Shown here piece by piece: positions 42,223 through 50,851 of a stretch of DNA of 64,000 nt. The translations under genes were made by a program, and so were the position numbers. Source of the stretch: Planctomycetota bacterium. GTDB taxonomy: Bacteria > Planctomycetota > UBA8742 > UBA2392. Below the pieces are notes generated by a model. It saw only the letters and a list, made by a program, of their open reading frames with translations. It had not been told where the DNA came from and did not search any database. The stretch's first letter is position 1. Each line of letters begins with the position of its first letter. The stretch is from assembly GCA_003576915.1 (NCBI GenBank), contig QEVF01000010.1, forward strand, positions 57,803-121,802, in the 5' to 3' direction.

Positions 42223-44316
42223 CTCGTCTTCCTCGACTTCGAATTCTTCTTCGCTGGATGTGGGGGCCCCTTCCGGCGCGGCCTGGGTTCTGGCCGCCGG
42301 GGCGTCTTTCTTTGCGTCCGACGCGATCTCGCGAACGGCCGTTTCCCCCGCGAGTTGCGCGAGGAGTTCCCGGGCCTGCGTGTCCGCGGAGTCCAGCTCG
42401 ACGAGCACCCTGGCGTGCCAAACAGCCGCGGGCTTGTCGACCTCTGCCAGCTCCTGGGCCAGCCTCAGGCGGGCGCGGCGGTATTGGGGATCCTCTTCCA
42501 GTATGCGTGCCAGCATCGCCCGACCGGGTCTCTTCTGATTGAGAGCGATGAACAACTCGGCCACGGTGATCATGAGCAGATGGTCGTCGCGGTAAAGCGC
42601 CAAAGCCTGCCGGAACTGCTGCAAGGCGGCTTCCAGCTTGTTGGCCAACAGCGTGGCCGCCGCCAGGTGGCGACGCGCCCAGAAACAATCGGGACTCACC
42701 TTGAGCGCCGCTTCGCAGTAGCCGCGCAATTCAGCCTCGGCCTTGGCCTCGAGGGAGATTTCGGCCAGCACCCGCAGAGGAGTGAGCAGCGTTTTGTCGA
42801 GCTCGTGGAGGCGCTGGGCCAGCTCGGTGGCCTGACTTAGGTTTCCCGCATTGTGCGTGCGCAGCAGGTCCAGGATGCCTCGCGCGGCATCTTTGGCGGG
42901 CTCCAGGGGCGGGGGCAGCAGGGAGGATTTGCCCTGAGGGACGATCAGCAGGCAGAGGGCGTCATCATGCAGCCACGATTTGCGGAAGGCGGTGTAGCTG
43001 ATTTCAACGGGTTCGATGTAGTTGGGATCCTGGGCAATGATCAGTTCGCCGGCGTCGTCATAGCCGATGACGGCGAGCATGTGGCCGCTCAGCCCATGAT
43101 ATTCGGTCGTGACGACGGGAACGCCTTTGTCGATCATTTCGCGGATCAGATCAATAGAGCCTTTGACGAGCCGCCAAGCGATGCCTTTCTGCTCCGACAC
43201 GAAATCCATCAGGTCGGGCCAGCGCGTGGACCCCGAGCGCAGAATGCGCGCCGCCACGTCCTCCTGGGTGGCGGGCTGGCCGATGTAGCGCAGCACGTTG
43301 GCCAGGGTGTTGGGCGCGCAATAGGAGCGCTTCTGAAGCACGCGCGGAAAGTTCTCGAGACGACGCGTGCGCGCACCCTTCCTGGCGGCGCCGAGGGCGT
43401 TCACCCGCGCCTGCACTTCGGGAACGAGGCTCGAGCGCGGCCGGCGCTCCAGCATCTGGCGGAAACAGGCCAGAGCCTGCTCGGAGAATCCGGCGCGGTG
43501 CAGGGCGCGGCCCTGCAGGTAAAGCAGTTCATCGACGTTGTCGCCGTCGGGCGAGATCTCGACTGCGTGCTTGAAGAACGCGGAAGCCTCACGGTGCTTG
43601 TTGCGCGAGACGTGCACCTCGCCCATGAGCTGGTGCAGCGGGAGGTGCTCGGCGGACTGCTCGATGGCATAGGCCAGCACCTCCATGGCCGAGTCCAGTT
43701 TGCCCTGCACGTAAAGCGCGCCGGCGAGGCGCTCAAAGGCGTCCTCGCAGGTGGCGTCAATCTGTAACGCCTTGGCCAACTGGACTTCCGCCTCCTTGAA
43801 CGCGCCGATGCGCAGCAGTCGGTAGCCCTCATCGGCCAGCAACTGCGCACTGACCAGGCCGAAGGCAGCCGCCTTTTCGATGGCCTCTTGAGATGACTTG
43901 TTCAGCCCCATGGCGGCGTAGGCCACACACAGGGCGCTGAGGGCGTGGGCGCGGTAGGGCACGAGGCCCTCCGCGTCATCGGCAACCTTGCGCAGAACCT
44001 CCACGCCGCGGTCAAACATGCCGCAATCGGCCAGCACCCGTCCCAGCAGGAAGCGGGCCTCCACGTGGGCGTCTTCTTCGCGCGCGGCGCGGCGCAGCAG
44101 GCCGACCGCTTCGCGCTTGCGGTTTCGGCGCCAGGCGGCATGGCCCAGCACCGTAAGCCACTCGCTGTCAAACGACAGGTCAGGCCACTGTTCGCGGCCC
44201 CGCGTGAGGGTCTGTTCGGCTGCGGCGTAGGCGTGGTTGGCAATGTGCTCGCGGGCGCGCGCAAGGCAGACCTTGCGGCTCGAGAAAGACTGAGCAGTGA
44301 CGTCGCCCGGTGCCAT
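42220..44316 (-). CDS. TPR protein with embedded C39-like cysteine peptidase domain
   Basis: A 698-residue protein. An N-terminal TPR array (about 20-310) leads into a C39-type peptidase domain (about 325-460): Cys333 in KRSYCAPNTLANVL, His412 in SGHMLAVIGYD and Asp430 in IAQDPN have the expected order and spacing. A second TPR-like array (480-660) and an acidic tail follow. C39 domains usually cleave Gly-Gly leader peptides at ABC exporters, but there is no transporter part here, so it may be a free peptidase or peptide-binding protein. The ATG at 44316 is preferred over a TTG 24 codons upstream. No signal peptide is seen. Confidence 0.75.
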   Translation of the reverse strand: MAPGDVTAQSFSSRKVCLARAREHIANHAYAAAEQTLTRGREQWPDLSFDSEWLTVLGHAAWRRNRKREAVGLLRRAAREEDAHVEARFLLGRVLADCGMFDRGVEVLRKVADDAEGLVPYRAHALSALCVAYAAMGLNKSSQEAIEKAAAFGLVSAQLLADEGYRLLRIGAFKEAEVQLAKALQIDATCEDAFERLAGALYVQGKLDSAMEVLAYAIEQSAEHLPLHQLMGEVHVSRNKHREASAFFKHAVEISPDGDNVDELLYLQGRALHRAGFSEQALACFRQMLERRPRSSLVPEVQARVNALGAARKGARTRRLENFPRVLQKRSYCAPNTLANVLRYIGQPATQEDVAARILRSGSTRWPDLMDFVSEQKGIAWRLVKGSIDLIREMIDKGVPVVTTEYHGLSGHMLAVIGYDDAGELIIAQDPNYIEPVEISYTAFRKSWLHDDALCLLIVPQGKSSLLPPPLEPAKDAARGILDLLRTHNAGNLSQATELAQRLHELDKTLLTPLRVLAEISLEAKAEAELRGYCEAALKVSPDCFWARRHLAAATLLANKLEAALQQFRQALALYRDDHLLMITVAELFIALNQKRPGRAMLARILEEDPQYRRARLRLAQELAEVDKPAAVWHARVLVELDSADTQARELLAQLAGETAVREIASDAKKDAPAARTQAAPEGAPTSSEEEFEVEEDE

Positions 44317-44484
44317 GCCGCGCTGCCTCAAGAGGACCGCCCGGAAGTTGAAGTTCGAATTGTAGGCATGTGGCAATCCGTTGTGCAATCTTCAAGGGCT
44401 GTTGCATCAACGATTGCGTGGTCCACATTCCGTTACCGTTGCCGGGGAAGCGTTCGTAGACTGGAAAGGACGCGGGAGGCGCCC

Positions 44485-44889
44485 ATGCGGCTGGCTTCAA
44501 TTTTTCTGCTGATTCTGGCCGTTTGTGCGGCGCCGGCCTGGGCCTGCGACAAGTGCGGCGCTGACGGCAAAAAGCAGGAGGCGGCCCGCCAGAAGCAGGA
44601 CCGCGCCCGCGACGGCCATTACCGCACCCCCAAAGCCGGCAAGAAGTACGAAGTGCGCGTCACGGACATGGAGTGCCCCAACTGCATCGAGCAGGTCACG
44701 AAGGCCATCATGGGCATTGACGGCGTCGTGGGGGTGGAGGGCCAGGAGAAGAGCAAAACGCTTGTGGTCACCGTGCGCGAAGGCGACGACCTCAAGGAAG
44801 AAGACGTGAAAAAGGCCGTCGAACAGGCGGGTTACACCTGGGGCGGCATGAAGGTCAAAGAAGAGCAGGCCCAGAAACCCAACGACTGA
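44485..44889 (+). CDS. Exported heavy-metal-associated (HMA) domain protein
   Basis: A 134-residue protein with a signal peptide (hydrophobic to about residue 20) and an HMA/CopZ-like domain (about 54-124). The metal site is MECPNC (Cys64, Cys67) in the loop after the first strand, as in copper chaperones. An extra CDKC pair lies at the start of the mature protein. A periplasmic location would be unusual for a chaperone of the Atx1 kind and fits a periplasmic copper or mercury binder. GGAGG lies 5 bp before the ATG, and TAGACT is a possible -10 near 44456. Confidence 0.8.
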   Translation: MRLASIFLLILAVCAAPAWACDKCGADGKKQEAARQKQDRARDGHYRTPKAGKKYEVRVTDMECPNCIEQVTKAIMGIDGVVGVEGQEKSKTLVVTVREGDDLKEEDVKKAVEQAGYTWGGMKVKEEQAQKPND

Positions 44890-44934
44890 ACTGCCGGAGC
44901 AGGGCGGCACAAAGCCGAGGCGAAGCTTCGCCGA

Positions 44935-45858
44935 TCAGACGAGACGCTGGGTTACGACGTTGCCGGGGCGCAAACCCAAGGCCGAGATTTCCTGCAACAG
45001 TTTGAGCAAGCCGGCGTCCTCACCGGTCATGATCTGGGTGCCGGCCTTCTGTCCCGCCAGGGTCTGGATTTCTCCCCCGAGCTTCTTGGCAAAATAATTG
45101 GCCGCCGTGAACATGCGCTCCAACACCTTCCTGGGCTGGGGTGAAGTGGCCGGCTTGAAGCTGAATTCGACGGCCGGGGCGCTGCCCGCGGCCCCGGCTG
45201 CCAGGCTCAGCCCCTGGGCACGCAGCGCAAAAACCGTCTGCCCGTTCACCACCCAGGCAAATCCGTCTCCCTGGCGCTTGAGGCCCAGGCAAAGGGCGCA
45301 GTCCGTGATTTTTGCGGCGTCAAAGCGCCCCGCCAGCTTCAGCCCGTAGGTCTTGCCCAGGCTCCCCTTGAGTCCCACCAGCTTCTTGGAGCGTGCCATG
45401 GCTGCCGAAGTGGCTTCGCCGCCGGGCTGCTTGGCCCGTTCCAGCTTCTTGGCAATGCGCGAGGCCACCATGTCAAACATGGGAAACTCGTCTTCGGTCA
45501 ATGCCGCGCCGCTGGAGGGAACAAGCTCCATGGCCACGAGCATTTCACGGGTTTCGTTGTCGTTGGGCCCCAGCTCGCGGAATGAGGCACCGGCGTCGTC
45601 GCGTCCGAAGACGGCCATGTCCGAGAGCGCGGCAAAGAACTGCGTACCGAGGATGGCGCCAAGCTGCCGTGGAGCGGCCCCCGCGGCCATGTCGGCCAGC
45701 TTGACGGTGTAGTAGGCGCCCTCGGCAAAGGCGTTGTCTTCGGGCAGGGGGCGGATGGCCGGAAGGAGGTGGGAGGCGTCCTCGCTGCCGCCTTCGTCGG
45801 CGAAGTCCGCGCCGTCGGGTTGAAGCTCAAAACCTTCGGGTTGTAGCGCGCCGGCCAT
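44935..45858 (-). CDS. Hypothetical protein, 307 aa
   Basis: I do not recognise this protein with confidence. It is soluble, with no signal peptide. The C-terminal part, with MFTAANYFAKKLGGEIQTLAGQ near residues 250-271, resembles in spacing the ZipA C-terminal type domain, but the match is too short to name. The N-terminal half has TQFFAALSDMAVFGRDD near 73 and an Ala/Lys-rich middle. The ATG at 45858 has GGAGAG a few bases upstream. It is convergent with the HMA gene and ispG lies just upstream on the same strand. Confidence 0.55.
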   Translation of the reverse strand: MAGALQPEGFELQPDGADFADEGGSEDASHLLPAIRPLPEDNAFAEGAYYTVKLADMAAGAAPRQLGAILGTQFFAALSDMAVFGRDDAGASFRELGPNDNETREMLVAMELVPSSGAALTEDEFPMFDMVASRIAKKLERAKQPGGEATSAAMARSKKLVGLKGSLGKTYGLKLAGRFDAAKITDCALCLGLKRQGDGFAWVVNGQTVFALRAQGLSLAAGAAGSAPAVEFSFKPATSPQPRKVLERMFTAANYFAKKLGGEIQTLAGQKAGTQIMTGEDAGLLKLLQEISALGLRPGNVVTQRLV

Positions 45859-45922
45859 AGGCTCTCCGTTTATGCGGCGCAAAATGCCGCAAGGCCGCCC
45901 CATCGTCAATATGTTCCGCCGG

Positions 45923-47041
45923 TCAGGCCAGCGCCGCCACGGACTTGTCGGCCTTGCGGCGCGCTTCTTCGATGGCGATTTCCTTCATCAGCGCGGCCAC
46001 GAGCTTGTCGTTGGGCACGCGGCAGAGCAGTTTTTCACCCTTGTACAGGTAGCCGGCATCCTTGGCGCCGACAATGCCGAAGTCGGCCTGGCCCGCCTCA
46101 CCGGGACCGTTGACGATGCAGCCCAGCACGCTGACGGTGATGTTGCCCTTGTAGCCCTTCATGGCCTCTTCCACGGCGCGCGCAAGCACCTCCACGCCGC
46201 CATCGACTTCGTCGCGGCCGCAACTGGGGCAGCTCACGATGTCGACGTTCTTTTTGCGCAGGCGCAGGCTGGCCAGCAGGTCCAGGCCGATGCGGACTTC
46301 GTCCACGGGATTGCCGGTAATCGAAATGCGGATCGTGTCGCCGATGCCCTCGCTCAGCAGCGTGCCCAGGCCTACGCAGGACTTCACCGTGCTGGCCTCG
46401 AGCGTGCCGGCCTCCGTCACGCCCATGTGCAGCGGAACATCGGTCAGCCGGGCAAAGCGGCGGTTGGTGTAGATCGTGGTCAGCGGGTCACTCGACTTCA
46501 GGCTGACCTTGAAATTCCGGAAACCCCAGCTTTCAAAGCGCTCGCACCACTCCACGGCCGTGTCCACCATCAGGTCGGCCATTTCCAGTTCCATGTCTTT
46601 GTTGACCTGAAGTCCCTTGCGCGGCTCGATGGAACCCGCGTTGATGCCGATGCGGATGGCGCGCCCCAGTTGGTGGGCACGGTCCACGATCTTCTGCATC
46701 AGGTCCAGCTTGACGTTGCCCGGGTTGAGGCGCACGCAATGCATGCCGGCGTCCAGGGCGTCCAGGGCCAGGCCGTGGGCGTAGTGAATGTCCGCAATCA
46801 GGGGGACGCGGCTTTGCCGCAGAATCTCCGGCAGAGCCTGGGCGGCAGCTTTGTCGGGCACGGCCACCCGCACGACATCCACTCCCGCGTCCTGGGCCGC
46901 GTGAATCTGCCGCAGCGTGGCGGCCACGTCGTCGGTTTTTGTCTTGGTCATGGTCTGGACGGAGATCAGGTGATCGCCGCCGATGGGCAGGTGCCCGACC
47001 ATGCAGGTGCGCGTCTTGCGTCGTTCAACTTTGAAGGCCAC
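45923..47041 (-). CDS. ispG: 4-hydroxy-3-methylbut-2-enyl diphosphate synthase (flavodoxin type)
   Basis: Fe-S enzyme of the MEP pathway for isoprenoid precursors, converting methylerythritol cyclodiphosphate to HMBPP. The 372-residue short form (no plant-type insert) has SVQTMTKTKTDD near residue 28, the RLNPGNV near 102, the cluster ligands in VSCPSCGR near 267 and LGCIVNGPGE near 304, and a final catalytic Glu in the Y-x-G-E near 335. GTG start. It supplies prenyl units needed by the squalene/phytoene synthase 33 kb away. Neighbours on the same strand are the 307-aa protein downstream and a DUF2064-like gene upstream. Confidence 0.95.
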   Translation of the reverse strand: MAFKVERRKTRTCMVGHLPIGGDHLISVQTMTKTKTDDVAATLRQIHAAQDAGVDVVRVAVPDKAAAQALPEILRQSRVPLIADIHYAHGLALDALDAGMHCVRLNPGNVKLDLMQKIVDRAHQLGRAIRIGINAGSIEPRKGLQVNKDMELEMADLMVDTAVEWCERFESWGFRNFKVSLKSSDPLTTIYTNRRFARLTDVPLHMGVTEAGTLEASTVKSCVGLGTLLSEGIGDTIRISITGNPVDEVRIGLDLLASLRLRKKNVDIVSCPSCGRDEVDGGVEVLARAVEEAMKGYKGNITVSVLGCIVNGPGEAGQADFGIVGAKDAGYLYKGEKLLCRVPNDKLVAALMKEIAIEEARRKADKSVAALA

Positions 47042-47080
47042 AGTTCGTCCTCGGCTTCGTCAATGCGCGGAGTATAGCTT

Positions 47081-47737
47081 TCAGGATGGCAGGGCGTCGG
47101 CCTCGGTCTGTTCAAACCAGAGGCGCAACCGGTCACAGACCACGTCGTCATCGCCTTCATCCGAAAGCAGGCTGAGGCGAACGAGGTTCTCGGCAAAGCG
47201 CAAGTCAGTGTCGCGGGCGATGCGAAACCAGGGCGGCAGCACCCCACAGCCCGCTTCGTCGTCGCACAGCAGGTCCGTGGCCACGCTCAGGGCCTCACCG
47301 GGCGACACCAGGGCGGCTTCCAGCAGGGCCACTTTCAGCTTCTCGTCCAGCTCCGGCCCCAGCCCCAGCAGGTAGAGGCTGCCGTCAGCGCAGGGGCCCA
47401 GCACGGCGCCGTAGTCTTTCAGAGAGTCCAGGGCCCCCTCCACCGAAAGCGGGGGCAGGGCCGGCACGTCGCTGAAGAACACCAGCAGAGGGTCGCGAGT
47501 GGACTCCACCACGGCCCGGATCTGGGGCCCGCTGACACCGCCCGGCGAGCCCAGCAGCGAGAGACCCAGCGCCGAAATGAGTTCTCGCAGGTCCTCCGCC
47601 AGCGCGGTTGCGAACTCGGCCCCGGCACTCGCCGGCTGCCAGGGCGCCCGCTGCACAAGCAGCGCCTTGGCGCGGGGGCCGCGCCGATCTTTCTTTTCAC
47701 GTGGTTCGGGCATCGAGTTCTCGCGGGACAAAGTCAT
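47081..47737 (-). CDS. DUF2064-like glycosyltransferase-fold protein
   Basis: A 218-residue protein resembling the DUF2064/TIGR04282 group, which share the nucleotide-diphospho-sugar transferase fold: VFFSDVPALPPLSVEGALDSL near residues 108-128 and GAVLGPCADGSLYLLGLG near 131-148. The basic N-terminal stretch is followed by an Ala-rich helix. The C-terminus (about 170-218) is an added acidic segment. Start: the ATG at 47737 overlaps the kinase stop codon by one base (TGATG), so the two genes are translationally coupled. An ATG eight codons later is an alternative. Substrate unknown. Confidence 0.7.
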   Translation of the reverse strand: MTLSRENSMPEPREKKDRRGPRAKALLVQRAPWQPASAGAEFATALAEDLRELISALGLSLLGSPGGVSGPQIRAVVESTRDPLLVFFSDVPALPPLSVEGALDSLKDYGAVLGPCADGSLYLLGLGPELDEKLKVALLEAALVSPGEALSVATDLLCDDEAGCGVLPPWFRIARDTDLRFAENLVRLSLLSDEGDDDVVCDRLRLWFEQTEADALPS

Positions 47738-50700
47738 CAGCCGTTGGGCCGCTCCGGCGGCAGCCAGGCGTCCACGCGCTGGCGCAGCAGCCTCAGCCAT
47801 CCGGCCGGCACCGGCGCGGCAGCCTTTTCAAACAGCGCCACGGCATCGCTGCGCCGTGTGGCAAGCTTGCGCAGCGCCACCAGGTAATCAATGAAGGGGT
47901 CGGGCGCGGCATCGGCGCACCACCATGGGTCGTTCTTCCGCAGCCAGTCCGCCAGGACGCGATGCAGGGTCTGCTCGTTGGGTTCGCGGCTGAAGAATTC
48001 GGCCATGGCCACAAGGGCGTCCGTGGCGGGAGAGCGCTCCAGCCGCGCCAGGTCCTGTGCCAGAGTGTTCCATGGTGCGGTGCGCTCTTCAGCGCTGCCC
48101 TGCTGACGTTCCTCGGCGAGCAGCAGCATCTGGGCCCTCGACCAGAGGGCGGACTCCGCGTTTCCATACTGGCGGCAGAGCGTGAGCCAGCGGGTGGCGC
48201 GGTCGCTGTCGGCGTTCATGCGGGCCAGCCAGCTGGCGCGCACGAGGCAGGGCAGCAGGGGCTCAAAACGCGCCTGAAAGGCCGTGGCGCCCTCGGCCAT
48301 GAGTTGGGCCAGTTCCAGCATTTCGTTGGCCGGAGCAAAGGGGTCGTCGGCCGGGAGTTCGGGCCTGAGTTCCAGTTCCGCGCGCCGCAGTTCAAACAGG
48401 CGCGCCAGGGCCGGCCCGTAAACCCGCCCAAAGCCGCGATACACCTCGGACTTGATCCAGCGCAGCCCTGAAAGCGCTTCGTTGCGCAGGGCTTCGCCCT
48501 CACCGGGATTGAACGCCGCCAGCTCCAGACGCGCATTGGCGGCCTCGAACTGGGCCTGGCACACCGCATAGCCGTCGCGAAGATTGTTCTGCGCCACCCA
48601 GTCAAAGTAGCGCACGGCGCGCAGCAGCGCGGCGGCGCGACCCTCACCGGCGACGGCGGCCAGACCCTGGCCCAGGTTCAGGGCCTGGAGGTGTATCTGG
48701 CTCGTGAGGTCTACGTGGGTTTCGGCGTTGTTGCGCGCCGCGGCCAGTTGGATCAGGGCGTTCTCGTCGCGGCCCAGACGTGCCTCGACCAACGCTGCCT
48801 TGAGGAACACCCGTGCCCTGAGGCGCGCGTCCTGCGCCTGACGCTTGGCCTCCGAATACTCACCCAGGGCCGCCTCCAGCTGGCTGTCGTCGGCGGCCAG
48901 GGCCTCAAGGCACCGGCCGAGCATGAAGTGAAGCTGGGCGCGTTCGTTGCGCCGCGCCGGGTCGGCCGGGCCGGATATGCGAGCCAGCAGGGGACTGCGC
49001 GCGGAAGCGTAGTTGCCCTCCAGAAACAGCACGGTTTCGCGGCTGGTTTCGCCGCCGCGGTGGCGCACGCTCACGCCGCGCACCAGCAGGCTCTTGGCGT
49101 CGGCGCTCATGGCAAAGCGGTCGTGGCCGGAGTGCAGGGCAGGGTAGGCGTCGTCGAGAGTGGCCTGGGCCAGCATCAGGTCACCGGTCACGCTGCGCAG
49201 CTCAAAACGCAGGCTTTCTCCGCTGCGCGCCACCAGGGCGCGCAGTTCCGCCGCAGGGCCAAAGGGCGAGCCGATGGTGGGCAGCACGCCGGCCAGCAGG
49301 GGCCGGCCCAGGCGTCGGATCTCAAAGCGGTTGGATGCCTCCGCCCCGATCACGATGCGGTACGCGGGTTCGCCCCCGGCCTCGGACGCGCCAATCAGCA
49401 GGCTGACCTCGCCTTTGGCCTCGGAGGCGCTGAACTGGCATTCCAGCTCGAAATCGCCCCAGCAGATCGGTTCGCGGTAGGCCAGCAGGATCGGTGCTTC
49501 GCCCGAGCGAGCATAAAACCGCTCGCTGCCCGCCGCGCGCTCCAGGGTCGCTCCATGCAACTGCCATTTGTCGCTCAGGGCCTGCGCGGCATCGCCGGGC
49601 ATGGCGCTTTCATCGCTGGGCCAGATCTTGGTGTCGTGGAGAAATTCCCCCGGCCGCGCGGTGTTGGCGTTGGGGTTCATGCTGGTGATGATGAGGCCGG
49701 CGCTGAGCGACGCGCTGACGGCAATCACCGCGGCCACGGCGGCGTAGCGGCGCACGCGATGCCAGGCCTTGGACAACCAGGTGCGGGACCGGGCCGTGAC
49801 CCAATCGCCGCGCAGGAAGCGCTCGAGGTCCTCGGCCATGGCCTTGGCGCTTTCGTAGCGCTTGGCCGGGTCATTCTGCATGGCCATTTCAACGATGGCG
49901 CGGAGATCGGCGGGAACGCGCTCCTGCGCATCCTTGGGCCAGGGAGGCGACTGTTGCGCGGCCACCTTGAGCATGACTTCGTAGGCGCTTGCGCCTTCGG
50001 CGGGGCGCCTGCCGGTCAACAGGGTGAACAGCGTGGCCCCCAGGGCGTAAATGTCGCTCTTCTTGCCGACGCGATTGCGCTCGCCTCGTGCCTGTTCGGG
50101 CGACATGTAGGCCGGCGTACCCATGCTGACGCCGGTTTGCGTGAGTTGCGCGGACTGGGTCACGTCCTGGGCCAGGCCGAAATCGGTAAGAACCGGCGTC
50201 TGATCCTCGCGCACGATGACGTTGCCGGGCTTGATGTCGCGGTGAACGATGCCCTTGGCGTGGGCCTCCGCAATGGCGCGGGCGATGGCCTCCATGATGC
50301 CGGCGGCGTCGTCGGGGCTCATGGGTCCGCGGCGCAGCAGCGTTTCACAGTCGTCGCCGTCGAGGTACTCCATGGAAAAAAACGGATAGCCCGCGATCTC
50401 TCCGGCCTCGAAGATGCGTACGATGTTGGGGTGGCTGACGCGGGCCACGTTCTCGACTTCGCGGCGGAAGCGCGACAGCGCGTCGTCGTCCGTCGCGAAA
50501 CTGGGCGGAAGAATCTTGAGCGCCACGGGCCGCGAAAGATCGATCTGCCAGGCGCGAAACACCCGCGCCTGACCGCCGCGCGGAAGTTCCCGTTCGATGA
50601 TGAACTTGCCCAGTTCCTGACCGACTTTGGGCAGGGGTTTGATGGCGGGCTCTGCGCCCTCGAATCGATCGGATGACGAGGCTTGTGTCACAGCAATGCG

Positions 50701-50748
50701 AACTCCGGTCCCACCCGACCATCGTATGCACATCTGACCGCGCTTCAA
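47737..50748 (-). CDS. Transmembrane Ser/Thr protein kinase with long sensor/TPR tail
   Basis: A 1003-residue eukaryote-like kinase. The N-terminal kinase domain (about 48-315) has the glycine loop PRGGQARVF, VALK (Lys78), HRDIKPGN (169-176), DFG (189-191) and SPEQ (216-219), so it looks active. A basic juxtamembrane segment leads to one membrane span (about 340-360). The outer part has a beta-rich, carbohydrate-binding-like region (420-570) and then helical TPR-like repeats to the end. It probably senses an envelope signal. Start codon choice among several near 50690-50748 is uncertain. It is translationally coupled to the DUF2064-like gene and divergent from the GspF gene 100 bp away. FHA proteins such as that at 6726 could read its products. 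Confidence 0.88.
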   Translation of the reverse strand: MKRGQMCIRWSGGTGVRIAVTQASSSDRFEGAEPAIKPLPKVGQELGKFIIERELPRGGQARVFRAWQIDLSRPVALKILPPSFATDDDALSRFRREVENVARVSHPNIVRIFEAGEIAGYPFFSMEYLDGDDCETLLRRGPMSPDDAAGIMEAIARAIAEAHAKGIVHRDIKPGNVIVREDQTPVLTDFGLAQDVTQSAQLTQTGVSMGTPAYMSPEQARGERNRVGKKSDIYALGATLFTLLTGRRPAEGASAYEVMLKVAAQQSPPWPKDAQERVPADLRAIVEMAMQNDPAKRYESAKAMAEDLERFLRGDWVTARSRTWLSKAWHRVRRYAAVAAVIAVSASLSAGLIITSMNPNANTARPGEFLHDTKIWPSDESAMPGDAAQALSDKWQLHGATLERAAGSERFYARSGEAPILLAYREPICWGDFELECQFSASEAKGEVSLLIGASEAGGEPAYRIVIGAEASNRFEIRRLGRPLLAGVLPTIGSPFGPAAELRALVARSGESLRFELRSVTGDLMLAQATLDDAYPALHSGHDRFAMSADAKSLLVRGVSVRHRGGETSRETVLFLEGNYASARSPLLARISGPADPARRNERAQLHFMLGRCLEALAADDSQLEAALGEYSEAKRQAQDARLRARVFLKAALVEARLGRDENALIQLAAARNNAETHVDLTSQIHLQALNLGQGLAAVAGEGRAAALLRAVRYFDWVAQNNLRDGYAVCQAQFEAANARLELAAFNPGEGEALRNEALSGLRWIKSEVYRGFGRVYGPALARLFELRRAELELRPELPADDPFAPANEMLELAQLMAEGATAFQARFEPLLPCLVRASWLARMNADSDRATRWLTLCRQYGNAESALWSRAQMLLLAEERQQGSAEERTAPWNTLAQDLARLERSPATDALVAMAEFFSREPNEQTLHRVLADWLRKNDPWWCADAAPDPFIDYLVALRKLATRRSDAVALFEKAAAPVPAGWLRLLRQRVDAWLPPERPNG

Positions 50749-50851
50749 TCATAGTTCTACGATGTCGCGGCCCGTTTTCACGCCGCGGGGTTTTCTTCAA
50801 CCGCTGGACTTTTCGAGCGTTACAACACGACGGTTCTTTCGGTGCAGGCTC

